Shown piece by piece: positions 1 through 9,383 of a stretch of DNA of 64,000 nt (positions within the stretch are counted from its first letter, which is position 1; each line of letters opens with the position of its first letter). The stretch is from Sulfitobacter faviae. GTDB lineage: Bacteria; Pseudomonadota; Alphaproteobacteria; Rhodobacterales; Rhodobacteraceae. A program made the translations under genes and the position numbers. The notes beneath the pieces were generated by a model. The model was not told the origin of the DNA. It saw only the letters and a program-made list of their open reading frames with translations, and searched no databases. The stretch spans positions 1,426,001 through 1,490,000 of the forward strand of contig NZ_PGFQ01000001.1 of assembly GCF_029870955.1 (NCBI RefSeq). The letters are read 5' to 3'.

Positions 1-1151
1 GCAGGTGAAACGGCTCGGTCACCAAACGGTCGACCCTGTGGCGCGGGTTGAAGCTGCCGAAAGGGTCTTGAAACACCACCTGCATCTTGCGGCGCACGGC
101 GAGGTTCGGCTGCGTCCCGGTAAAGACCGGCTGGCCATCGACAGTGATACTGCCCTCTTGCACCGGCTCCAGACCCAAAATCGCCCGCGTCAGGGTCGAT
201 TTCCCGCAACCGGATTCCCGACCAGCCCCAAACGCTCCCCCGGTTCAGGGTAAAGCTGAGGTGGTCCACCGCGCGGAACGTGCCGGGCGCGCCGAAGAGT
301 GTCTTGCGCGGCAGATGGTAGTCGCGGCAGACGCCTTTGACCTCTAACAGAGGCTGAGGCGCGGGCGGTGCGGGCAGGTTCACCTCATGGCGTGAGGCGT
401 CGAAAAGCATTTTGGTATAGGGATGCTGCATGTTGTGCAGCAGGGCCTGCGTCTCCCCCTGTTCGACGATCTGCCCCTTGCGCATGACGATGATCCGGTC
501 GGCCATATCCGCCACGACGGCAAGGTCGTGGGTAATCATCAACAGCCCCATGCCGTCTTCGCGCGCCAAACGGGTCAGCAGGGCGAGGATCTGCGCCTGT
601 GTGGTGACATCCAGCGCGGTGGTCGGCTCATCGGCAATTAGCAGACGGGGGCGCAGGGCGATGGCGATGGCGATCACCACCCGCTGGCGCTGCCCACCGC
701 TCAGCTCATGCGGATAGCGCGACAGGGGGAAGCGGTCTTGGGGCAGGCCGACGCGGGTCAGCGTATCGGCGGCACGGGCCTCGGCCTCGGCCCGGGAGAC
801 GCTGGGTTCATGCACCCGGATGGTCTCAGCCACTTGGCGACCGATGCTCTGCACCGGGTTGAGCGCGGTCATCGGCTCTTGGAACACCATGCCGATGTCA
901 TTGCCGCGCATATCGCAAAGCGCTGCCTCGTCCATCTGGGTCAGATCGTCCTCGCCCAGCATGATATGCCCGGTCGTCGTCGCGCCCTTGGGCAAGAGTT
1001 GCATCGCCGCCAGCGCGGTCATCGACTTGCCCGAGCCGCTTTCCCCGGTCACGGCCACAATCTCTCCCGGTGCGACGGAAAAAGTCACCCCGTCTAGGAT
1101 GCGCAGCCCGTGGATCGAGAGCGAAAGATTGGAAACGGTCAGAAGCGTCAT
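1..1151 (-). CDS. ABC transporter ATP-binding protein with two fused ATPase domains (peptide type), partial, frameshifted
   Basis: This is the ATPase of an oligopeptide/dipeptide-type importer, energising the two permeases encoded upstream. The N-terminal domain has Walker A GESGSGKS, a Q-loop VFQEP, signature ELSGGQRQR and Walker B LLIADEP followed by TTALD. A second domain begins near base 245 with [12 protein letters not shown] and [14 protein letters not shown], so this is a DppD-DppF fusion as in GsiA-like proteins; the C-terminus lies beyond base 1. The ATG at 1151 overlaps the stop of the preceding permease (ATGA). Two single G losses on the coding strand (C runs at 237-241 and 217-219) break the frame at Walker A of domain 2; restoring both gives a perfect family sequence, so I treat them as sequence errors. 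Confidence 0.9.
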   Translation of the reverse strand, partial: MTLLTVSNLSLSIHGLRILDGVTFSVAPGEIVAVTGESGSGKSMTALAAMQLLPKGATTTGHIMLGEDDLTQMDEAALCDMRGNDIGMVFQEPMTALNPVQSIGRQVAETIRVHEPSVSRAEAEARAADTLTRVGLPQDRFPLSRYPHELSGGQRQRVVIAIAIALRPRLLIADEPTTALDVTTQAQILALLTRLAREDGMGLLMITHDLAVVADMADRIIVMRKGQIVEQGETQALLHNMQHPYTKMLFDASRHEVNLPAPPAPQPLLEVKGVCRDYHLPRKTLFGAPGTFRAVDHLSFTLNRGSVWGWSGIRLREIDPDAGDFGSGAGARGQYHCRWPAGLYRDAAEPRRAPQDAGGVSRPFRQLQPAPQGRPFGDRAVSP

Positions 1152-1963
1152 GTGCGTGCCACCCTCAGACGGGGATCAAGCAGATCGCGCAGCCCGTCAC
1201 CCATCAGGTTCAGCCCCAGCACCGTCAGGATGATCGCGAACCCCGGCATCAGGGCCATATGCGGCGCAATGCTGACCATGGTCTGCGCATCGGCCAGCAT
1301 CCGGCCCCAAGACGGCACCGGCGGCTGCGCGCCGAGGCCGACATAGCTCAGCCCCGCCTCGGCGAGGATGCCGAGAGAGAATTGGATGGTCCCCTGCACG
1401 ATCAGCAGATTGGCGACATTGGGCAGGATATGCTCGAACGAGATCCGCGCCGCGGATTTGCCCGCCACCCGTGCCGCCATGATGAACTCCCGCTGCCACA
1501 GCGACAGCGCCGCACCACGGGTGATCCGAGCGAAAACGGGAATGTTGAAGATGCCGATGGCGATAATGGCATTGATCGCCCCCGCCCCGAAAACCGCCGT
1601 GATCAGAATGGCGATGACGATGGCCGGAAAGGCAAAGACCAGATCATTGCCGCGCATGATGACCTCATCCACAAGGCTGCCGCGCCGCGCCGCGGCCCAA
1701 AGCCCCAACGGCACACCCACGCCCATGCCAATGCCCACCGCCACCAGCGCCACGGCGATAGAGGTGCGCGCACCGACCATGATCATGCTCAGAATATCGC
1801 GGCCAAAGTGATCCGTGCCCATCGGATGCGCCAGCGACGGGCTGCGCAGCTTGTTCGCAATATCAAGCCCGGCATAGTCATAGGGCGTCCAGACAAAGGA
1901 GATCAGCGCGGCCAGCAGAAAGACCGAGGTCAGCACGGCCCCAAGAAACAGGTTGCGGTTCAT
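1148..1963 (-). CDS. ABC transporter permease, DppC/OppC type
   Basis: Inner-membrane permease of 271 residues. It starts with a short cytoplasmic stretch and one membrane segment (about residues 5-25), then the GTDHFGRDIL motif typical of DppC-type subunits, then the BPD_transp_1 domain. The C-terminal PRLRVAR tail is also typical. The start ATG at 1963 overlaps the stop of the upstream permease by ATGA, and its own stop overlaps the ATPase start, so the three genes form one operon. The frame stays open upstream to 2707, but that part only shadows the other permease. Substrate specificity cannot be read from the sequence. Confidence 0.93.
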   Translation of the reverse strand: MNRNLFLGAVLTSVFLLAALISFVWTPYDYAGLDIANKLRSPSLAHPMGTDHFGRDILSMIMVGARTSIAVALVAVGIGMGVGVPLGLWAAARRGSLVDEVIMRGNDLVFAFPAIVIAILITAVFGAGAINAIIAIGIFNIPVFARITRGAALSLWQREFIMAARVAGKSAARISFEHILPNVANLLIVQGTIQFSLGILAEAGLSYVGLGAQPPVPSWGRMLADAQTMVSIAPHMALMPGFAIILTVLGLNLMGDGLRDLLDPRLRVART

Positions 1964-2907
1964 GTGCGGGCCCTCAACCGGGGATCGACGGCGGCATAGG
2001 CCAGATCGACAAGGAAGTTCACCAAGATCACCGAAAAGACCAAGAGCATCACGACCGACTCGACCACGATCAAATCCCGCGCCGAGATCGACTGAAACAC
2101 CAGTCGCCCCAACCCCGGCAGGTAAAAGACCTGTTCGATAATGATCGACCCGGCCAGCAGGAAGGAGAATTGCAAGCCGATGATGGTCAGCACCGGGATC
2201 AGCGCATTGCGCAGCCCGTGCCGCCAAAGCGCCTGCCGCGCCGTCAGCCCCTTGGCCCGCGCGGTGCGCATGAAATCTTCGCCCAGCACATCCAACAGGG
2301 CCGAGCGCATGACCCGCGCAAGGATCGCCGCCTGCGGCAAGGCCAGCGCGATGGCGGGCAGGGTCAGCGCGTGCAGCCCGACGAAAAGCCCCTTGTCCCA
2401 TCCGACGAAACCGCCTGCCGAAAACCAGCGCAGGTTGATCGAAAAGATCAGCACGAGGATCATTGCGAACCAGAAGTTCGGCACCGCCACGCCCAATTGC
2501 GTCGCCCCCATCACGCCCACATCCCCCGCCCGACCGCGGCGCGAGGCGGCATAGATGCCCGCCGGAAAGGCCACGATGACAGAGAGGAAAAGCGCATAAA
2601 GCGCCAAGGGTACAGAGACCCAAAGCCGGTCGCCGATCATCTCGGTCACCGGGGTGCGATAGGTGTAGGAGGTGCCGAAATCCCCCTGCAACATGCCACC
2701 GACCCATTCCAGATAACGCTCTGGCCGGGACTGATCGAGCCCCAGTTCACTGCGCAACGCGGCCAGTGTTTCGGGCTGGGCATTCAAGCCCAGCATAAAG
2801 GAGGCCGGATCGCCGGGGGCGACCTCGATCACCATGAAAATCACCAGCGACGCGACTGCGAGACTGATGAGCAAGGAGAGAAATCTTTTCAACGCATAGC
2901 GCAACAT
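1960..2907 (-). CDS. ABC transporter permease, DppB/OppB type
   Basis: Inner-membrane permease of 315 residues. The start at 2907 is chosen because the protein then opens with MLRYALKRF followed at once by the first membrane segment and EVAPGDPA, exactly where the family begins; longer in-frame starts add non-homologous residues. The Arg-rich end DPRLRAR matches the family. It is the first gene of the permease-ATPase operon running towards base 1. An 18-bp perfect palindrome lies about 70 bp upstream. The likely cognate binding protein (3672-5154) is on the same strand but separated by an unrelated gene on the other strand. Confidence 0.92.
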   Translation of the reverse strand: MLRYALKRFLSLLISLAVASLVIFMVIEVAPGDPASFMLGLNAQPETLAALRSELGLDQSRPERYLEWVGGMLQGDFGTSYTYRTPVTEMIGDRLWVSVPLALYALFLSVIVAFPAGIYAASRRGRAGDVGVMGATQLGVAVPNFWFAMILVLIFSINLRWFSAGGFVGWDKGLFVGLHALTLPAIALALPQAAILARVMRSALLDVLGEDFMRTARAKGLTARQALWRHGLRNALIPVLTIIGLQFSFLLAGSIIIEQVFYLPGLGRLVFQSISARDLIVVESVVMLLVFSVILVNFLVDLAYAAVDPRLRART

Positions 2908-2974
2908 AGCGCGGAGGTTAGGCGGCACGCTCGGAGGGTCCAGAGCCCGCGTGCAGTTTCCCCCGCGAGAAAGA

Positions 2975-2992
2975 AAAAAATGATCATTTTTT
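2975..2992. promoter_or_regulatory. 18-bp perfect palindrome upstream of the peptide permease operon
   Basis: AAAAAATGATCATTTTTT is self-complementary over all 18 bases and is markedly AT-rich compared with its surroundings. It ends about 68 bp before the permease ATG at 2907, in a 250-bp intergenic region. It could be a regulator binding site for the operon. A terminator is less likely because the arms meet without a loop. No cognate regulator gene is adjacent. Confidence 0.4.
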
Positions 2993-3097
2993 GGATGTTC
3001 GGCAAGCTGCGCCCCGAATGATCGCCGAAAGAATCCAGTCAAGGCATGCCCTTAGCCACTCTGGGAGCGGTTTTCGCGGGGCTTATTGCTATGCGCT

Positions 3098-3122
3098 GGA
3101 ACCATATCGGTTATGCGGTGTT
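3098..3122 (+). promoter_or_regulatory. Candidate EcfG (general stress) promoter of the HdeA-like gene
   Basis: GGAAC at 3098-3102, a 16-base spacer, and TGTT at 3119-3122 resemble the alphaproteobacterial EcfG consensus GGAAC-N16/17-CGTT. The -10 element lies 35 bases before the ATG at 3158, a reasonable leader length. The same GGAAC-N16-TGTT arrangement occurs before two other small stress-type genes here (51108-51132 and 53081-53105). Confidence 0.5.
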
Positions 3123-3157
3123 GTTTTCGGGAGAACAGACAAAACTGGAGAATGAAA

Positions 3158-3595
3158 ATGAAGACGACTTTGAAAACACTTGCGATCGCCGGCCTTTTGG
3201 GCACCGTTTCCGCACCCGCTTTTGCCGCCGCTCACATGGACATGGCCACCATGACCTGCGCCCAGTACCAAGAACTGAGCGATGACGACAAAATGAAAGT
3301 CGCATCCATGGCAATCGCCGAGCTGGAAGATGGCGGCCACGGTGGCTCCCTGATCACCGAAACCAAGAGCGACGGTTCCGAGCCGAGCGACATCTCCGCT
3401 GAAGAAGCGACAGATTCCGAAGAGACCGAAGATTCCCTGATCGACAACACCAAAGCCGTTGAAGATTCCGAAGACGCCGACGTGATGGCCGACACGGACA
3501 TGCAGCAGGAAATGGAAGACTTCATGGTCGTCTGCAACCAGAACCCTGACGCGCTGGTAAGCGAAGCCGCTGCTGGTATGCGCGGCAAAGACTAA
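3158..3595 (+). CDS. HdeA-like acidic periplasmic protein
   Basis: A 145-residue exported protein. Residues 1-22 form a signal peptide ending ...APAFA. After it, TCAQYQELSDDDK near the N-terminus and VVCNQNPD near the C-terminus supply the two cysteines expected to form a disulfide in HdeA/HdeB-type acid chaperones. The middle (about residues 65-115) is a Ser/Glu/Asp-rich low-complexity insert absent from short enterobacterial HdeA. The ATG at 3158 is preferred over the one at 3152 because GGAG at 3147-3150 is then correctly spaced. A candidate stress promoter lies upstream and a strong terminator downstream, so the gene is monocistronic. Function as a chaperone is inferred from family resemblance only. 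Confidence 0.65.
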   Translation: MKTTLKTLAIAGLLGTVSAPAFAAAHMDMATMTCAQYQELSDDDKMKVASMAIAELEDGGHGGSLITETKSDGSEPSDISAEEATDSEETEDSLIDNTKAVEDSEDADVMADTDMQQEMEDFMVVCNQNPDALVSEAAAGMRGKD

Positions 3596-3616
3596 TAGGT
3601 CTTCGCATCTAATTAT

Positions 3617-3646
3617 AAAGGGCGCGCCTCACGGCGCGCCCTTTTT
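3617..3646 (+). terminator. Rho-independent terminator after the HdeA-like gene
   Basis: GGCGCGCC (3621-3628), loop TCAC, GGCGCGCC (3633-3640), then CTTTTT. AAAG precedes the stem, so it may also act on the opposite strand for the binding-protein gene ending at 3672. Confidence 0.9.
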
Positions 3647-3671
3647 GGTGTCTCAACATGATCCTTTCAGA

Positions 3672-5154
3672 TCACTCCGCCCAGCTGACGCCGGTCAGAT
3701 CGGTCGCCTGTGTCGGTGCGTTCACCCAAAGCCCTTCGACCCCAGCCTTGGCAATCGTCGGGAAGGCGAGCTGGAACAAGTAACCGTTCACATAGTCTTC
3801 GGCGATGATACGCTGCGCCTTGGCCAGCATCTCGCTCCGTGCGGCGGGGTCTGCCGTCTTGTTGAACTCGGTCATCAGCGACTGGAATTCGGCATTGTCA
3901 TACTGGAAGTAATAGTCCGGGTTGGCATAGATGTTGATGTCCATCGGCTCGGTATGGCTGACGATCGACAGGCCGAAATCCTTGCCCTTGAACACGGTTT
4001 CCAACCACTGCGCCCATTCGACATTGGTGATCTGCGCCTTGATGCCAACCTCGGCCAGCTGCGCGGCGATGATCTCACCCCGCGGCGGGCGTAGGAGGGG
4101 GCGGCAGGTGCAATGTCGTCTCGAACCCATCGGGGAAACCGGCCTCGGCCAGCAGCGCCTTGGACTTTTCGGGATCGTAGCTGCTCATCTCCGTCAGGTC
4201 GACGTAGTCCGGGTTATGCGGTGCGAAATGGGTGCCGATGGGCGTGCCATAGCCGAACATCGCGCCGTCGATGATCGCTTGCCGGTCGATGGCATGGGCC
4301 ACGGCCTCACGCACTTTGACGTTATCAAAAGGTTCGCGCTGGTTGTTGATCGACAGGATCGTTTCCCCTTCGGTCGAGCCGATCAGAACCTGAAACCGCG
4401 GGTCGGCTTCGAACTGGGGGATATTCTCGGGCGCAGGGAAGCCGGTGAAAACATCGACATCTTCAGCCATGACGGAGGCGAAAGCCGCTGTCGGGTCCGA
4501 GATGAATTTGAACGTCGCGCTGGCCAGCGCGGGCGCTTCGCCCCAATAATCTTCATTCCGAGTCAGGGTGATCTTGTCGCCTTGGTTCCAGTTCTCAAAT
4601 TTGAAAGCGCCGGTGCCGATTGGGGTCTGTTTGATCGTCTCGACAGACTCTGGCGCCACGATCACCGCATCGCCCCAAGCGAGGTTGAAAAGCATGTTGC
4701 CGTTCGGCTCGCTCAGTTTGACCTCAACGGTCTGCGGGTCGATGACATTCACCTCGGAAATCGCGGAGTAAAGTGCCTTTTGCGCGTTGGCGCTGTCTTC
4801 GGCATTGATCCGGTCGAGGGTGAATTTCACATCCTCGGCATCCATCGTGGTGCCATCGTGAAAGGTTACCCCCTCGCGCAGCTTGAAGGTATAGGTGAGC
4901 CCGTCTTCGGAAATCTCCCAAGATTCCGCCAGCCCCGGCACGACAGAGCCGTCGCCCATGAAGCGGGTCAGCCCTTCGAAAACATTGGTATATAGCACCG
5001 AGTCGATGGCGCCCGCAGCGGCGGAAGTCGGATCGAGGTGCGGCGGCTCAAGCTGCATGGCGACGGTGATGTCGTCCTTGGCAAGGGCCGTTGTGGCGGC
5101 AGCGACCAATGCGGCGCTGGCCACACCGGTCATCAAGCGGTTCAAACGGTTCAT
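3672..5154 (-). CDS. Peptide-type ABC transporter substrate-binding protein, frameshifted
   Basis: Periplasmic binding protein of the SBP_bac_5 (DppA/OppA) family, about 495 residues when repaired. The start at 5154 has GGGAGA eight bases upstream and a signal peptide (two RL-rich repeats, then ALVAAATTALA). Family motifs follow: LDPTSAAAGAIDSVLYTNVFEGL, and LREGVTFHDGT near residue 85. The frame breaks at 4078-4101: one C is missing on the coding strand at 4097-4101 and one G at 4078-4081. Restoring both gives LPPPSYARRGGEIIAAQL, the usual sequence at this place. It probably serves the permeases at 1148-2907, although the genes are not contiguous. The ligand is unknown. Confidence 0.88.
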
Positions 5155-5312
5155 GAAAGTCTCCCATATTGGTGTATTTTTTGCGAGGCTAGCCAAAAGC
5201 CACGCGGCACGCCAGCCTTCGTTGCCAAGCGCGCGCGAGAAGGGTATCGCGGGTGCTTTGCACGAGCGCGCCGCGCATCGGGGCGACCGTGAAAAGGCAT
5301 CAGGAGAACATC

Positions 5313-6575
5313 ATGGCCACGCTGGGGATTGATTTCGGAACCTCCAACACCGCGGCGGGCATTGCCGTTGACGGCACGCCGCGTCTGATCCCGCTGGAGG
5401 CTGAGGCGCAGACCCTTCCGACGGCGGTCTTCTTTGATTTCGAAGCGCGGGAAATGCGGATCGGTGCCGCGGCATCCGACGCGCTGCTGGCCGGGGCCGA
5501 GGGCCGCTATATGCGCGGGTTAAAAAGCCTGCTTGGCACCCGGCTGATGCGCGAACGAAGGGTGCTTTTGGGCGAAAGGCTCGACTTTATCGACATCGTG
5601 GCGCGGTTTCTGGCGCGGGTCAAAACGCAGGCCGAGGCCACCACGGGACTGCACTTCGACAGGGCGCTCTCGGGCCGTCCGGTGCGCTTTCATTCCGCCG
5701 ATGATGCTCGCGATGCACAAGCCCTGACAGACCTGCGCGAGGCCTATGGTCGGGCGGGTTTCGATCATGTGGACTTTATGAACGAACCCGAAGCCGCCGC
5801 GATTGCCAATCGCGCGGCCTTGCGTCCCGGGGATCTGGGGCTGGTCATCGATATCGGCGGCGGCACCTCGGATTTCACGCTGTTCCGGCAGCGCGGGAAT
5901 GATGAGATCGACATTCTGGAAAGCCACGGCATTCGGCTGGGCGGGACCGATTTCGACCGGTCCCTGTCGATCGGGCGGGTGATGCCGCAGCTTGGCATGG
6001 GCAGCGAAATTCGCCACGCTTTCGGGGGTGACACCCATATCGCGCCCAATGCGATCTTTAACGACCTGGCCACTTGGGCGAAGATTCCGTTTCTCTATGG
6101 GCCGGAGACCCGCAAGGCGGCGGCGGAACTCCATAAGTTCGCCGAACATCCCAAACATCTGGCTCGCTTGGTTAAAGTACTCGACGAAGAGCTTGGCCAT
6201 GACCTCGCCTTTGCTGTCGAAGCGGGCAAAATCCGTGCCAACGGGGCGGGGGGCGCGGGGGATGCTGATCCGGTGATCGACGTGTCGATGCTCAAACCCC
6301 GCGCGACCTTGCCCCTGCCCCGCGATTGGATGCGCAAGCGGCTGTCGAAACTCGGCGTGCAGATGGGGGATGCGGCAGAGGCGACGGCGCAGAAGGCAGG
6401 CCTCGGGCCCGAGGCAGTGGACCGGCTGATCTTTGTCGGCGGGTCGAGCCTGATGGCGGTGGTCGAAGAGGAGATGCGGGCGCGCTTTCCACGGGCGGAA
6501 CTGCATCGCGGGGCAGCGCTGACGGCGATTGTTGAGGGGTTGGCCTTGCGGGCCGGTGGGGATGAACACGGCTGA
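5313..6575 (+). CDS. Hsp70-family protein, YegD-like
   Basis: A 420-residue ATPase of the actin/Hsp70 fold. It opens with GIDFGTSNTAAGIA (phosphate 1), has VIDIGGGTSDFTLF near residue 185 (phosphate 2) and FVGGSSLMAVVEEEM near residue 375 (adenosine motif). It lacks the substrate-binding domain of DnaK, matching YegD-like proteins. AGGAG at 5302-5306 supports the ATG at 5313. It is divergent from the peptide-binding protein gene. Client or role is unknown. Confidence 0.85.
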   Translation: MATLGIDFGTSNTAAGIAVDGTPRLIPLEAEAQTLPTAVFFDFEAREMRIGAAASDALLAGAEGRYMRGLKSLLGTRLMRERRVLLGERLDFIDIVARFLARVKTQAEATTGLHFDRALSGRPVRFHSADDARDAQALTDLREAYGRAGFDHVDFMNEPEAAAIANRAALRPGDLGLVIDIGGGTSDFTLFRQRGNDEIDILESHGIRLGGTDFDRSLSIGRVMPQLGMGSEIRHAFGGDTHIAPNAIFNDLATWAKIPFLYGPETRKAAAELHKFAEHPKHLARLVKVLDEELGHDLAFAVEAGKIRANGAGGAGDADPVIDVSMLKPRATLPLPRDWMRKRLSKLGVQMGDAAEATAQKAGLGPEAVDRLIFVGGSSLMAVVEEEMRARFPRAELHRGAALTAIVEGLALRAGGDEHG

Positions 6576-6702
6576 TCCGGCAGGTTGAGAGTGCGGGATC
6601 GGTATTTGAGAAAGGATGAAGGTGAAGGGGGGCTCGAAAGGGCCGCTGGTGATGCGGCATGGGGCTGCGGTCTTTTTACTGTGCAGATGGTGGGGGCGGG
6701 CT

Positions 6703-7584
6703 ATGTTCATCATGTCCATAGTTTTTAGGAAGAACGCGCATGGCCCCACTGATCCAGAAGAAACCCCGACCTCTGCTGTGCAGGAGGAAGCGGAAGAACG
6801 CTCTGTCAGTGATGCGGCGGCGCTGTCGCCCAAGCTGATTTATGAGGTGATCCGCCGCGAGGGGCGCGATGAGTTGAACCGCACCAACCGGTCGCTGATC
6901 TGGTCGGGGATTTCCGCGGGGATGCTCATCAGTCTTTCTGTCTTGGGCGAGGCGATTTTCCGGACCTATCTGCCGGATGCGGAATGGCGGTTCCTGCTGG
7001 AGAACCTTGGCTATTCCTTGGGTTTCATCGCGGTCATCATGGGCCGGATGCAATTGTTTACCGAGAACACCATCACCACCGTCTTACCGCTGATGCAGGA
7101 GCGTAGTTTGGGTGTCTTATGCAGCCTATTGCGGCTTTGGGGTGTTGTATTGGGGGCGAATGTTGTCGGGGCTTTTGCGGCGGCCACGCTGTTTATTTAT
7201 ACGCCTGCGATTCCAGAAAACATTCTGCCCGCCATTATCAGCCTTTCGGAACATGCCACCGGGATGGGGGTGTCGGAGGCGTTCTGGCGGGGCATTCCGG
7301 CGGGCGTGATCGTGGCGCTGATCGTTTGGATGCTTCCGCAGGCGGATGAGGCGGCGTTTTTCCTGATCCTGACCTTTACTTGGCTGATCGCGGCGGGGGA
7401 TTTCACCCATATTGTCGCCGGGTCGGTCGAGATGGCGGCGCTGCTTTTGCATGGCGGCTTGGGGGTCGGTCAGGCGATCTTTGGCTTCTTCCTGCCGGTG
7501 CTTGTGGGCAACATCATCGGCGGCACGGTGGTCTTCACCCTTGTTGCCTGGGGCCAGGTCCGCGACGATGTGGAGGACAGTTGA
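6703..7584 (+). CDS. Formate/nitrite transporter family membrane protein, YfdC-like
   Basis: Integral membrane protein of the FNT family. After an acidic cytoplasmic N-terminus of about 60 residues come six membrane segments. LLENLGYSLGFIAVIMGRMQLFTENTI and RLWGVVLGANVVG are close to E. coli YfdC, as are DFTHIVAGSVE and LVGNIIGGTVVF. YfdC-type proteins are a divergent FNT branch whose substrate is not established. Start choice is uncertain: 6703 and 6712 are both possible, and an in-frame ATG at 6616 would add a non-homologous extension. Confidence 0.8.
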   Translation: MFIMSIVFRKNAHGPTDPEETPTSAVQEEAEERSVSDAAALSPKLIYEVIRREGRDELNRTNRSLIWSGISAGMLISLSVLGEAIFRTYLPDAEWRFLLENLGYSLGFIAVIMGRMQLFTENTITTVLPLMQERSLGVLCSLLRLWGVVLGANVVGAFAAATLFIYTPAIPENILPAIISLSEHATGMGVSEAFWRGIPAGVIVALIVWMLPQADEAAFFLILTFTWLIAAGDFTHIVAGSVEMAALLLHGGLGVGQAIFGFFLPVLVGNIIGGTVVFTLVAWGQVRDDVEDS

Positions 7585-7626
7585 GGCAAAGCGGTCCCGA
7601 TCAATGGCGGGGCCGAATTGAGAGGA

Positions 7627-8562
7627 ATGGCATTCGTGTTGCGCAGACCCCCGACCCGACCGGCAATCTATTGGGATGCTTTCAAAGCGAGCCTGAAACA
7701 GGCGGCGGAGGACAACCTTGCGCTGATCTCGGCCGGGGTGGCGTTTTTCGCCATGTTGTCGCTGTTTCCGGCGCTGGCGGCATTGATCGCGCTTTTGGGG
7801 CTGATTTCAGACCCTGTCGTCGTCGTCGCCCAATTGGAGGAAGTGCGCGGGCTGCTGCCGGATGATGTCTATGACATCATTAATACGCAGGTGACCGGCT
7901 TGGTCACTGCGCGGGCCGATACGCTGGGTTGGGCCGGTATCGTGTCACTGCTGGTGGCGCTTTGGTCCGCCCGGGCCGGGGTGGGGGCGATGGTGATCGG
8001 ATTGAACGCCGTTTACAACGAGCGCAACCGCAATGCCGCGAAACACTACCTTCATGCCCTGCTTCTGACGGTGAGCCTTGTGGCGGTGGGCATCGTGGCG
8101 CTGCTGGCGGTGGTGATCGCGCCGATCATTCTGGCCTTCATCCCGCTTGGCCCCTTTGGCAATGCGGTGGCCGACCTTTTGCGTTGGACCGTGGCAACGG
8201 TGGTTTTGTTTGCCGGGGTTGGGGTGCTTTACCGCTTTGGCCCGAACCGGCGGGCGGCGCGGCTGCCGTGGCTCAGCAGCGGGGCGATCTTGGCGGTGCT
8301 GTCTTGGGCGGTGCTTTCCATCGGTTTTTCCTATTATGTGGCCAATTTCGGCAACTACAATCAGGTCTATGGCTCGATCGGGGCGGTGATCGCGATGTTA
8401 ATCTGGCTTTGGATCAGCAGCTTTCTGATCTTGTTTGGGGCCGCGTTGAACGCGCAGGTGGAGCGGCGGACGCGGCCTGACAGCACCGTTGGCCCGGCCA
8501 AGCCGCGCGGGCAGCGCGGGGCGGAGGCGGCGGATACCTATATCGATGTGGCGCAGGACTGA
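7627..8562 (+). CDS. YihY/BrkB family inner-membrane protein
   Basis: About 311 residues with six predicted membrane segments. Family features include NLALISAGVAFFAMLSLFPALAAL near residue 30, WSARAGVGAMVIGLNAVYNE, and SYYVANFGNYNQVYGSIGAVIAMLIWLWI near residue 240. Molecular function is unestablished; the old 'ribonuclease BN' name is wrong for this family. The start is uncertain: the ATG at 7627 has AGAGGA directly against it, so TTG at 7618 or GTG at 7636 is possible. It ends four bases before the convergent Crp/Fnr gene. Confidence 0.85.
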   Translation: MAFVLRRPPTRPAIYWDAFKASLKQAAEDNLALISAGVAFFAMLSLFPALAALIALLGLISDPVVVVAQLEEVRGLLPDDVYDIINTQVTGLVTARADTLGWAGIVSLLVALWSARAGVGAMVIGLNAVYNERNRNAAKHYLHALLLTVSLVAVGIVALLAVVIAPIILAFIPLGPFGNAVADLLRWTVATVVLFAGVGVLYRFGPNRRAARLPWLSSGAILAVLSWAVLSIGFSYYVANFGNYNQVYGSIGAVIAMLIWLWISSFLILFGAALNAQVERRTRPDSTVGPAKPRGQRGAEAADTYIDVAQD

Positions 8563-8565
8563 CGG

Positions 8566-9282
8566 TTAGAGCAGCGGGCGTTTTTGGCGGCTTTCCAGAT
8601 CGGTCATCCCCTCTTTCGCCAAGGCGGCGAGATCGTTGATTTGCAGCACCCTGTCGGACCATGACAGCAACTGACGCTCTTTCAGGGCGCCGAGGGTCTT
8701 GTTGGTGTGCACCACCGAGAGGCCAAGCGCATCGGCCAGATCGCGTTGCGAATAGGGCAGCAGCATTTGGTTGTGGGTAACCATCCCGAGCGACTGGCCG
8801 CGTTCGAAAATCTTGACCATCGCCCAAGCGATGGCCTGCATCGCGCTGCGTTGGCCGATGGTTGCGAGGACTTCGCCCATGAAATGCTCTTCGATGGCCG
8901 CCAGCCAAGTGATGTCAAAGGCGCGTTCGGGGTGGGATCTGAAGAAATTCCAGAACTCACTGCGGTTAAAAACGCAGAGCCGCATATGGGTCCGGGCTTC
9001 GACGGAATGGCCCATTTCACCCATGATGCCAGCCTGTAGCCCGATGAAATCGCCGGGGAAGACAAAGCTGATGACCTGCCGGCTGCCGTTCTCTAGCGTC
9101 TTGTCGCGGATGCCCATTCCGGTGAGCGCCGTGTAAAGCTGGGGCGAGTTCGACCCTTCCAGCAGGATCGGCGTGCCCGGTTCGACGGTCAACTCACCTG
9201 ACTTGAACTTCTCCATGAAGCTCACTTCTTCTTTCGACATCGGCAGGAAGGCATCCTTGCGCCGAAGGGGCAATAGCGGCAT
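8566..9282 (-). CDS. Crp/Fnr family transcriptional regulator without iron-sulfur cysteines
   Basis: A 238-residue regulator. An N-terminal cyclic-nucleotide-binding-like beta-roll (about residues 15-130, with FVFPGDFIGLQAG) is followed by a dimer helix and a winged HTH near residues 175-215 (LPYSQRDLADALGLSVVHTNKTL). Only one cysteine is present (LCVF), so it cannot carry the N-terminal [4Fe-4S] cluster of FnrL. HTH_Crp proteins of this kind are common next to stress loci in Rhodobacteraceae. The effector is unknown, and it is divergent from the small pseudo-receiver gene at 9384. Confidence 0.85.
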   Translation of the reverse strand: MPLLPLRRKDAFLPMSKEEVSFMEKFKSGELTVEPGTPILLEGSNSPQLYTALTGMGIRDKTLENGSRQVISFVFPGDFIGLQAGIMGEMGHSVEARTHMRLCVFNRSEFWNFFRSHPERAFDITWLAAIEEHFMGEVLATIGQRSAMQAIAWAMVKIFERGQSLGMVTHNQMLLPYSQRDLADALGLSVVHTNKTLGALKERQLLSWSDRVLQINDLAALAKEGMTDLESRQKRPLL

Positions 9283-9383
9283 TGTGTCGTCATTAGATAA
9301 AATTTGCCTTCATATGTCTTAGTTTAATGCGCGTGTTTTGCGCACCCCCTACACCGACGACTTTGCTTACCCGGGGGAAGACC

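Noticed and set aside
8566..9282. FnrL oxygen sensor
   Set aside because: The cysteine cluster required for the [4Fe-4S] centre is absent; only one cysteine occurs in the protein.
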